Origin: Augochlora pura
Taxonomy: Eukaryota; Arthropoda; Insecta; Hymenoptera; Halictidae
DNA length: 64,000 bases
NCBI RefSeq assembly: GCF_028453695.1
Contig: NC_135773.1
Span: 19,220,001 to 19,284,000 of the forward strand
Reading direction: 5' to 3'
Shown piece by piece: positions 47,901 to 59,900 of this stretch. A program made the position numbers and the translations under genes. The number at the start of each line of letters is the position of its first letter. The stretch's first letter is position 1. A model generated the notes under the pieces. That model was not told the origin of the DNA. It searched no databases and was given only the letters and a program-made list of their open reading frames with translations.

Positions 47901-50900
47901 TTGTCTACGTACTCTGTCAGCGTCTACGAATGTCAAAGTGCGGCCGCCCTTATCCAGGTGCCGTTCACCTTTACCGTTACAGGTAAAGGGCATTGCACGG
48001 TTCCTCGAAACTTCGATGCTACGCGCGTATCAGCACGTGAGAGTGCCACGAACCAACGTAACAACCGTTGTAATCTCTTCGACGTTCCCGGACCTTAGAG
48101 ATTACGTGATCCTCGAGATACCTGGACCGTTGATGCTCCGGATTTTACAGTGACTCATCAGAACAACGTTAACGCTTGGTCGACAAGGTTAAGACCCGGA
48201 GGAATTCGGTAAGAGGAGTTTTAGATGTTAGAAGATCCGGATGAACTACCATCAAAAATGTCATCATCGCAGGTGCTAATATTTTGTCGTAGAACAAGAG
48301 TGGGAATGATCCGTTGCGAAAAAATATTTGTGGACCAGATTGTGGATCAGAGGTATTGTTCTCAACAGGCCCATGGTCACAACTATATTGGGTTTGACCG
48401 AAGATAGGCGAGCAAACTTCGGTATCGTATTGTGTGCATAGGTCCGGAAACTCTTTGTTTTCGAGCAAATACTTTTCGTTTGACAGGTTAGTTTGTAAGA
48501 AATTGTAATTTACTTAAAACAATTGTTGAAAATTAATTTACTCTTCCATGGTATACCCTGCGCATCTACGTTTCATAGAGTGTCGAATGCGTTCAAGAAA
48601 CCCTGGTGTATTTCAAATTTTGTCTTCATTCACTATTTACTATTATCTCGAAAACGAAGAGATCATCCGTTTGTAGATCATTCTGTCTTCTGATTTGCAC
48701 ATTCATTTAAGGGTACAACTATTAACCCTTTACCGTACCATTTTCTTTACTATGATTAGAACTTTTTCGGTCACACTAATTTCTTCGAAGAAAAAGGAAT
48801 TTTATATTTATTATGTGCTTACGTCTACTAGAATATTTAAATATTGATGACAAGAGAATAAAATTTTATTCCTTCTTAAAGGAATGGATAAACACACATG
48901 CTCAACAGCTTATTGTTATAAATCTCCGTTACGAGTCTGATTCCTTAAAGTACGGCAAGGGGTTGAGGCAAGTTCCTGTACTAGGACTTGAAAGTTCAGC
49001 TTTTCGACTGTCCTCGAACATTGGTCCACTTCGTCTGGGAACCCTTCCACGCGTGTGATTGTATGATGCAACCTTGTGCCGTCACTAGGGTCCGGCAACG
49101 CCACGAGGCTCAATCATGAGCAGACCGACCTTTCGGAGGTCGACGCCGATGAAAGTGGCTCCTGGTTAGCGGAATCGGCGCGAAATCCTTTCGCAACCGG
49201 GGAATTTTCAAGGAAATCCACCGACGGATAGAGATCCGCGAGTGCAATCGGGACGAAGGATTATGTAAAATCGCAAAGCGAGCGCAAACCGGAGCCTAGG
49301 TAGATTGTCCGGGATAGGGTAACACCATATGAATTCCGATGCCGTGCTGTTGCGTTTGCAAACTTATTCGGGCATGATTTCATGCCTCATTGTGGATCGG
49401 CCGTTACGAAAGCCTACACGCGACAACCCGCGCGCGATTCTCTTTTTACCTCTCCTGATCTTTGGATGCGTGATCGAGCGAACCTGAGCCGGATGCGAAG
49501 CGCATAGCCGCACAGGTACCGTTTTGAGGAGATTTCTTTGACCGGGAGAATTTGTCAGCGGTTCCTGGATCAATTGGATTTTATACGGAACTCGCGAATA
49601 TAATTTACTGCGCAAGAATGATCTGTATCAAAAATCGCAGTAAGGTCATATTTCAAAGATAGAAAAGTGATTAACCTCTTGCGCTATAATAACGACTCAG
49701 ACTCGCGATGAAGAATTCACGCAAGATCTAATAAATATAAATAATATTAATTTCTTCTAAGTCGAAATAATATTGAATTCTTCTGTTATCAAAGTCTAGA
49801 AACGGAAGTAAATAAAGACAATAGAAAAAACAAAAATATCTGGTCCTGTTAAGAACAGTATTAAGAACAAATAAGTGCTAATCAACGCAGCGTGAAAGGA
49901 GTCGTAGTGCAAGGGGTTAAGCAGTTTTTCGGGTCAGTGTACGGCGCAGCATGGTCGGAGCATTATCTAATACGAAAACGGCGCATTTTACAATAGACAA
50001 AAACCATAAGCCTCGTTAACGCCTCACGATTTAGTATAGGCGGGCAGGCTCGGCTTGGTACCGTCAAAAAAAGGAAGAAACGTGGAAAGAAGGAACGAAG
50101 GAAGGTAAACCGGGGGATCGATTCGGTTGTCACGGGGCGGTTAGGTAATCGAAGCGACAGTGCCAAGTGAAGCCGCTTTGCCGAGTCCTCGGGGCTCGGT
50201 GGTTTCAGTTTGAACGCGGCATTCGAACGGATAGCATCGTTTCGTGGTCGCGTGTCCTGCGACCGATGCACGTGATATGTCGAGTTACCATACAGGGGAA
50301 AGGACTCGGTGAACTTATATTTATCCTAGGAGTGTTATGTCTGTGATGTGACAATTGTTTGTTTTATTTCACCCCTGTTTCATCCCACGAGATCGCCACC
50401 ATGGAAATCACTTCGTAAGTTTCTATAAATCATTACGTTTGTGCATTGGAACAAAAAGATTATGATCGAAACATTATCATAATAAGCTTCGTAAAAATAC
50501 TTCACAAATTATTTCTACGCGGTCTAACATATTATCGTGTTTGGTATTCACTTGAAATATTTCTATGTCAGATTGTTGAAATAAACAACTGATCATTTTC
50601 CAAATTGTATGACTACTTGTGATGAAAATCTATGAGCATCGCTGCTATGACCGATTTCACTTCGCTAAATATAATTACGGTAGTAATAAAATGAAAAGGA
50701 TGAATTAAAAATGTCATCACTTTCTGAAATGCTCGGAATCATTGACTCGATCGGCTTCATCGGAGAACATGTTCCTCCAGTAACAGTGAGAAGTCAGTTG
50801 CACAATTGCAATGACTAACTCGAAAAGGTCGTTTCGTTTCACCGGCATAAATGTCACGATGTGATCTTTACCATACATCCTCTTCTGCATGACGACTGGA

Positions 50901-53900
50901 GAAAATCAATTTGATATTTCATCTTATTATTCGACTATATCGGCCTCGATTGCGTAACGCTTCTCGTTCTGTTCAAAACGGATCCAACAGAACACTCACT
51001 GTTTGCCAATGCGATCTGTCCTAATAGCAGATGATCAGAGTTTATCGAATTACTCTGTCAGGACATGCGTATGCTATTCGTTTCGAATAAATTTGAGCTG
51101 TTTCGTAATGAGAGAAGAGCCACCGGTGTACCTTGACACTGTTTCTGTCTTCACTGAATAAAACCATCCTAAGTGGTCTCCTTGACTTAGACTTTACTAA
51201 TCAATTACGGTAAAAGATTCCATTTACACCCTTCATAAACATTCTTTTAGCGTTCGATCAAACCCAAATCGATCATTTCAATGGAAAATTTTCTATCCAA
51301 ATTTTACCAGAATTATTTCGGACACTATGAGAAGGATTTAGATTTTCCAAATGAAATTTCCCATACTTTTCCAAGTCAAATTGGAGTCAACTAAATATTG
51401 AGAAGCGAATCGGAGCTGAAATTCTGCGCACCAATTTTTGGTTTCAGTTATTCGAGAAACATTGAATATTTATCGATCTATGAAACGTCTGCTCTACATT
51501 TTAAAATAACAGAACCGACTCGAATGACATAACGCCGACGATTTTTATCGTCTATTACGCGGCCACCATTGCGCAACTGCTTGTAAAAACTGAGAGAGAG
51601 AATCTGAACGTGAAAGAAAACATGAAATGCTGAATACCTCGCAAAAAGTAGTTCACCAAAGAGAGAAGAGGTCGCGACGAGAATAATTATGAAGAACCTG
51701 ATCTTGAACACAATTAAAATAATCATAATGGAATCGATAAGTTTGCGCACCTATGTATGTATAGTCTGTCTTTAGGAGCCCTTCATGCATAGAATTCAGA
51801 TCGTTCAGGCTGTATACATATTTCTCGGACACTGTATGTGTAATGTATTCATCAACATCGGAATAAAGGAGCATCATCGTACCTGTCTCGTCTGTCATCG
51901 CTGCGACCGGAACAGCAACGCGAGCAAGCTTTCACGGAATCCATGGTTCCCATGCAAATAAATTGCTAGACTGCAGACTTTTGTGCTCTTATGTCGAATA
52001 TGAATATAAAGAATACAATACTCTTTTATTACTATCAGTATTACTTGCAGTGCAACGTCAAAATATCAGAATCACCGACAAAGCAAACATTTCTCTAACT
52101 TCATAAATTGTATCTAGAAAATTTGGTGTCGCTTAAAGATCCACAGTTTTTTATAAATTCATACTAATGATTTACACGAATGGTTTTCCCGTCATTTAAA
52201 CGAGACGTTTCTCCTTTTACTGAAACACCCACACACGGAGAATTTTGCACGAATTACACATTTGTCGTCATTATTGCAAACTCTGTCGCCACGGCTACGA
52301 TTTAACGACGCTCTATTGTTCACCGCAAATCGCGCTAAAAAAGGTCCAATAATATCTGTACGTACATTCTTTAATGTTGCAATCGACTAGTAATTAGACT
52401 ATGAGCAACAATGCAATGTGGGTTCCAGCGGGTGGTTTGTACGGAAAATTAATCCTGATCGACGTAAGTATATCTCGGCGATTCGCGGATTAAAACTCGG
52501 CGAAACGTGAAAGCAGTGATGCAATCATTGCTCCCGGTAGCCACGGTAATTAGATGATTGTGCAACGGGCAATTAGCTGGAGTACTCCCGCATTAAAGGA
52601 GATGATAACGAGGGCCTCCATTCGCTATGCTTCTATGAATATTCCAGGTCCCGGTCCGAACAATGGTCTACTTTTACTTCTCGTGTGCACACGGCCACAA
52701 TAAAGCAATTACTTGGGAGGCAGGAACGCGCGAGCACACCTGTTGTAATTCCGTGCGAGCAGCTCTCTTATTATCGGAGTCGCGAATTAAATCGCGTTAT
52801 CATAATTGCCGATTTTCTTGATCGGCGCTAAACTTCGAAGGGTACAGCCGGATAGGACTCGCTTCTTCAAACTTCTTCTACGGCTTTTCGATGATGATTT
52901 GATACCTGACTGGCGTACCTAAAATGCTTGTGAAATACAATCGATCTTTAGGAAGGAAATGTGTTACGTTAAACAAGAAAATTGTTCCAAAATCGTAGTT
53001 CTCGCGACTTCAAGGACATCGATATGTTCATTCCAATCGACAAAGTTAAGAAATTATTGCAGTAATTGTAGCATGTGCTTAGAACAATTTTTTCTGAAAT
53101 CCTGACCATTATTGCTCTCACTTTTGATTCGCGTGAACAACTGGTTACACTGGTCTGACAGTGAGCTACAATGATTGCAACCGGAAGGGGAAGCGCTACA
53201 TTCTGCGACACTCGCGATAGTCCCCCATAACGGCACGCGACCTCCTCCCTATCGGCTACTCCGAAACGAAACGGCACGAGGCAAATTGCTACTCGTTATA
53301 TAGCGAGAACAACAAAAAAAGCGAATGACGACCGTCGATCAGAATATGTCTCTTCATGAAACTTCTCATCCCGATCCATTTAAGCATTTTCAAAGCTGAC
53401 CGAGAATTATTATAAAATGTAATAGTCTTCTAACACTAAAATCATTGGCCAACAAAATTAGTTACCATCTGGCTACCGTGTCTCGAAGAATGTATTTGTA
53501 AGGCTTCAATAAAGATCATTCGAATTACAGAGCACGTATGTAACTAGAACACCAATCGAAAAAGTGTAATTAATAAAACGATAACGGGGAGACCTACGAA
53601 ACTAGTTCCGCAACTGCAATGGGAAAGTCTTGGATGAAAGCTTACCGTGGCAGCAGGTGGTCGAATTTAGATGCCAAGGTTCCTTGCATCTGTATTCTAT
53701 AAGAGACCGTATTCTATAAGAGACCCCCATCAAATCTTCCAAACATGCTTTGAATTCTGTGCACGACAGATAAAGAGTGCCAAACACATTTTGATCAGTG
53801 ATCACTTTGCACTGTGAAGAAAAATCTATTACTTGGAGTAATGCAACTTTAGCTGCAATACTTCTGAAAGAATTCATTGAATAATTGTACTTGAAAGATA

Positions 53901-56900
53901 CCATCTCTCCATCAAAGCTGTATACCGGATACCGCGTTCGAGTCACCGGCAATTTAGAATGCTTGGAGTCAATAAAAAAGAAGAAAGAGAAAAGTGTTTT
54001 TGCTTTCAGTCTGCAAGTCGTGAGGTAGTCGTGCGGGATGGTATTCTTATTTGACATGCGTGTCGTCATTCTGAGCCCTGCCGCCAGGGACAATGCCATT
54101 GCCATAGTGAAACAGTGAAAGTATGGTCATTTTATTTTTGCCTTGCTCTTGCTCCTCCCTGTCGTTCGCTCAAACCCGACACACGTGTGCACAGGTAGGA
54201 AATTTCCTATCGGAATTTTCACTTTTCTGCTCTTGTTTCGTGACGAACTTGTGCGTCTACTTGTGCTTTTTTGTGCACGATTAAAATATATAAACTGAAA
54301 AAACGCAACTTTTATCTATAAAACTATTCGCGCTTAAGACTTTTTTAAGGTTCTTTAATATAATCATGTTTCAGCGCCCTGAAGCATCTGCTGATCGTCA
54401 TCTGGTTCCTACCATTAAATGTTAGATCAGCAATTATGCCTCCGCCATGGGCAGATCCCTCGAGCAATCCCTGTGCCGCCCAACCACGTGGCTGGCAATT
54501 GTTATTTTGGCCGGCGGATGGAAAGTGTTACAAAATATTCCAGGCAGGTGCTGCATTTCTCTTTCTAGAAAGACCATTGGGTGCTCTCTTGGTAGCTCAT
54601 CTTTTAAAAAAGCCTCATATATTTCTCTCATGTTGTCACAGTGAAAATAAAGTATCTGAATTCTGTAGCTTAGTTGAAGAAGTTCAGAAGAATAAATCTA
54701 ACACGAGCTGTTTGTATCAGCTGTGCACCTCGCAGAAAACCGATCAAATAAAAATACTGTTTCAATGCAGATTGGACCCCCATGTCCAGAAACAATGGAA
54801 CTAGGGCCTGCTGCAGGTGGAGGTGGAACTGTGGCAGAGTGCAGGTGTCCGCCTGGCACTGCACAGTCACCTAGAGACGCACTTTGTCATTCAATATACA
54901 CGAGGGCATCATGTCCAAAGGGCCAGTTTTTTGCACCAGTGCCTGAGACCTCTGGAAAATCTAGGTAGTATAGAATTTGCGAAATACATCAAGCATGTAT
55001 GCATGAGTCGAACAATTTTTGATATCGAATGGCACATTGGCAATGTTATGTTTTTTTAATAAAGGTGGGGTGTATGCCGCGATCCAGAGCCATGTCCGGA
55101 AAAGGGTGAAGTATATTGGCCTAGGGACGACAAGTGTTATCCAAAGTTTACTAGAGGACCATGTCCAAAAGGTGAACTCCTCATTAGAGACGAGGATGGC
55201 CTAACAGTGTGTTCCTGCTCAGAAACAGGTGAACTTGGTAGATACCACTGGTCGGGCAGTGTCGAAGGCTGCTACGAACACTACACTAAAGGACCATGCA
55301 CAGAGCCTGGTGAACTATTTTTGCCAGGAGGTGTGTGCGGTTGCAGCCATGAGTTACCTCATTATCATAAGCCAACTGGAATGTGCTACCAATTAGGTAA
55401 GACAACAGGCTAATCGTAAACTGAACGTTAATTCGGTCTAGTGTATTCACAATTAAAATAATTTATGGATATTTCTCCACAGGCGGTATTGGCCCATGTT
55501 TAAAAGGCCATCACTTTGTTATCACAAATGCAGTGACCAGTGAAGACACTGTTCGAGCTCAGTGTATGTGCAAACCGAACCATGTGCACTATGCAGACGG
55601 ATTTTGTTACAGACTCTATACTAGAGGACCTTGTGAATATGGACACATGTTAGTGGACTCAACGACTTGTACGCTAGTGCCTTGCAAACGAGGAAGACTT
55701 TATTTCCCTCAAGAGAAGACATGTTACAAAGTAGGAACGAAAGGGCCATGTTCAAATGGACAAATTGTTTTATACGATCATAATGTGCGACCTTCTATCG
55801 ATGGCATCAGTTATAACGGAGTTTGTGGCTGTACAAGCGCACTTAGGGGAACTGAGAAGTGTTCAGAAGACGTTATAGATAGTTGTGAGTCTACCCCAGG
55901 CATGGTAGTGATGAATAGAACTTGTTACAAATTGTATACACAAGGACCTTGCACTGCAGGGGAATGGTTAGTGGCGAGAAGGATACCGAAACCAACATTG
56001 TGGAAAACCCAGGAGCCTGAATTGAAAGCTAGATGCGAGTGCAGACCCGGCTACAAAAGGGTCACGGATAGCTTTGAAGTGTCTGAACTGGAAAGCAACA
56101 GTCTCCTATCGCCGGGTGGTTGTCAGCCACCTGCAGTCAGTTTGGCCAGGTTTCTTAACGAAAACATGAAGTCAATCAACTTCTAAGAACTGCTTTTATA
56201 TGCTTACAAATATGTGTAAATAGAGTTGTACATATAATGTACGAAAATACTGTGCGCGTAATACTTTTACACGCTCGTTTAAGTGTCATAAGAAGTCCTA
56301 TTTATTTTAGTATATTTTTCTAATGCAGTGTTCAATATATTGAGTCTTGCGATATTGATTGCTTCCATCTCGATTCAAATTGATTACCATATGTAAATAC
56401 TTGTAACTTATAACAAACGTTTGTAGAATTACGACGAATTTGTTTTTGATAAATGAAGAAAATGATACTCACTCGTTTTTGTGTTGTAATTCTCGCATCT
56501 GGTGATCGCATCCTACGATTTGTTGATCCTTTAGCATCATTTCCCTCTCTAACGCGGCTATTTTTTCTGTTTTCTCGTCCAATACCATCTAACAATAATT
56601 ATTTAATTTTATTATTTTATTATATAGTAACAAATATGTATCACTCACCAACAATTGATCCTTTTCATGATCCAAATGTGTCATATTTGTCTTTAAATGA
56701 TTAATTTCCTGCTGTAGATCCTTTATCTGATTTTCAAACTGTAACTGCTGTCGTTCCATTGTTCTATTACGATCCAACGCCTTATTCAATTCGGACTTCG
56801 ATTGAGTTAATTGATTCTGAGTGTCACCCAGTGACTGATCGGTCTGGTCTTGTAGTGCTCTAAATACCCAATTTCTCTAAATATTAATTTGTTAAGTTTG

Positions 56901-59900
56901 AAACAAAATAAATTAATGATATGTAATGACAAATGCAATTACAAGCGATGAACGTTCTTCTTCAAGTGATAACTACTTACTCTAATAAGTTTATAAATAA
57001 ATAATTACTATGTTTTGCAGAAAAAGCAGAAATACCTGAGTTGAAAATACTGGGTGCGTTGAGTGGACAGTTCTTGTTTAGTTCGCTTTAGCTCCTCCCT
57101 TAGATCTTCCAATTGATCTTCTAATCCATTTATGGTTGCCCGTCGTGCTCCTTGACTGAGCAAAAGCTCCTGTCGTTCTTTCTCTATTTGCTTCAAACGA
57201 GTTTCTACTTCGGACAATGTTTCTCTTAATCGACGCTGTTCGGACGTATGTGCTTCTACTGCTATCTAACCATAAAATAATACAAAGTTTTATTGATAAC
57301 AGTAAGAAGTATTACAAGAAAAGTGTCATAATATTATATATATGAATAAAAAAGGTAATTACTTTCAATCTTTCTCGCAATGCATCACGCTCTTCCCTCA
57401 ATCGTTCAATATCCGCTCGGGCCATATCCCGTTCGTGCTCCAAACGTTCAATAATACCCTAAAAATATTGTTTGTTATACATTGTTCATCTTTTTAACTG
57501 TTTACGAATTTTTACCTTTACTGTGTTAGTATCTCTGAAAGTAGGAGGAGAACAATTGCATGAAATGCTGCGTTTGCATATGTTGCAAGGTCGATGGAAA
57601 TGTTTATGATCGGTTTTATGACTTTGTAATCGCCCCTCTAAATTGGTTTTTTCTCGGACTAGTTCATTTTTTTCTCGTTGCAATTCATCTACCATGGTCT
57701 CCTTCTCACTTAACTGATATTTTAATTCACGAATTCTTGACCACAGATCATCCTATTTTTTAATTACGAAAAAGATCTGTATTTGTAATATACTTTAAAG
57801 ATATCAAAAAATATAGTTAATAATTTAACACGTGTCTCACATGATCTTTTTCTATCGTTTTATTATTACGATCTTTCACGTTATTGTATTCATTCTTGTA
57901 AAAGTCCCTTTCTCTTCTCAGCTTTTCAACTCCTTGTTCTAGCTAAAATAATTGTTAAATACCACGTATCAAGTATTTTGTATATAATAAATGCATATGC
58001 ATAATAACTGATTTATATTAAAATCCATACATTACTCAATCGAGTTTCTTTCTCATCCAATTGTTTGCGTATACTTTCATATTCGATACTGTTTATATTA
58101 ATGTCTCTTCCTCTACACATTTCTTGAATATTTATTCCATTTTGTCCTGCCACAAAAAAAGTGTTTCTATATCACTTAAAAAATTATTACTTATTTGACA
58201 TTGTACCTCTATTGTAATCGTTCTTCTTTCCTTTTTCTTGAACTGATCCTAAAGCAACTCCAGCATCAGTTTGCAATGATTCCTTCGTATGTATTTGTTC
58301 TTTTAATAATTTATTGCTATACTGTAACTGAATAACATCTTGTCTTTGCCTCTCGTTTTCGCTAGATAATCTTTCTATCTCATCGTTCAAATTCTTTTCT
58401 ATAAAATTAGTTGTAAAACGTTCATTTAGTACAGCAATACTAATATTATATTAATTACAAATTACTATTTAAAATCTCAGGTACCAATCACTGTCAGTTC
58501 ATTTATCCTATCTATTATATGCTTTTTTTCATCCAACGTAGATTCTAAATTTCGTTGCATATTACGTTTCTCCAATCTGCAAGCCTCGAGGTCTGCTCTT
58601 AATTCTTGTACTTCCCTGCGTTCAACAATTAATTCACCTTCTAAGATATGTACTTGGGTCATGAGGTCTTGCAACTTTTGCTAAGAGGAAATAAATGAAA
58701 CCATAGCATTTCTACAGAGTACACCTTCATTATTATAAATATTAAAAAACTACCTGAAGCTTGGAAACCTTTTCATTATTTTCTTTAACAGCAGAATTGC
58801 AGTCAGCTTCTACGGCTAAGGCTATATGATCTATGTCTCGTAATTCTTTTTCTAATTCCTCATTACGATCTGCAAGTTTCAGTGCTTGTGTCATGGCATC
58901 ATGTTGTTTATTTAAAGCTTCTATAACAAAATATAACAGGTAAGTCATTTAAAATTATAAGTTAAAATATTTCCAGATCTACATTTTTCTTTTTACCTTT
59001 TAATTGTTGTTCCAACTCTAATTTTTCTTGCTGGAGTATCTTCAACTCATGAAGATCTATCTCTTCAGTAGATGATATCAAATTACTTTCCATCTTCTTA
59101 CAAGAACAGTCCTTTGAGACTGCAGAATATGGTCTGCCACCTTCTAACAATTTTTTCAACCTTATGATTTCTCTTTCCTTGGCAGTTAACTGCAAATACA
59201 ATTGTATATACATGATAGTATCTAATTCTGAATATGCATGAATTAAATAATATTCCTATTATCACCATTCTATAGTGTTCACAAACAAATTCATGCAGTA
59301 TAAGAGGAATTTTTCCAAAGTCATGCAAATATAAATTTCAGTAGTATACCTGACTTTCTAGCATTTGCACATTATCAGTCTGTAATAAAAGTTCTCCCTT
59401 TAGTTTTGTTACCTCATGAGTCAAACAATTCATTTTGTGATCTGCCATGTTTAACAAATCAACAGTCTTCGGTTCCACTGTACTTAAACTTGGCAAAGGA
59501 TTGACTTTAGACCCTGTTTTTGGTAATGGTTCACTTTCTAAGACTGCTCTCCGAAGAGGATAACAAGGACGCTTCTTAGAAGCTGAAAAAATTGATGAAG
59601 TGAATAAACTACATGGAAATTCAATAAAGTATGTGCACTTATTTTTATATAATTACGAATATATACCTAGTCCAACATTACTAATTGTTGGCTTCAAACA
59701 CTTTCCTTGCAATTCCAAGATTTTTTTAGATTTCCTAGAAGATTCTATCTCTAACTCCTTAATTCTATGTAAATTACGAGAAGATGCCAGTTGAAGATCA
59801 TTGCATTCACGCTCCAATTTATGTGTTTCTTTCCTCAGATCCTTGATTTGCTTCTGATGACTTTCCTTTGCCTTCGACAAATCCAAGTGAAGACGGTTGC

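Larger units (their letters stand above)
43562..50400 (-). other. Cep135 large intron, part upstream of the nested gene
   Basis: No gene was recognised. The ORF at 47452-47835 (plus) and others are short and resemble nothing known. A TTCGAATAAA-like simple repeat lies at about 47362-47440, and a solo inverted-repeat end at 46268-46305. GC-richer stretches occur at 46560-47050, 49130-49620 and 49950-50290. Confidence 0.5.
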
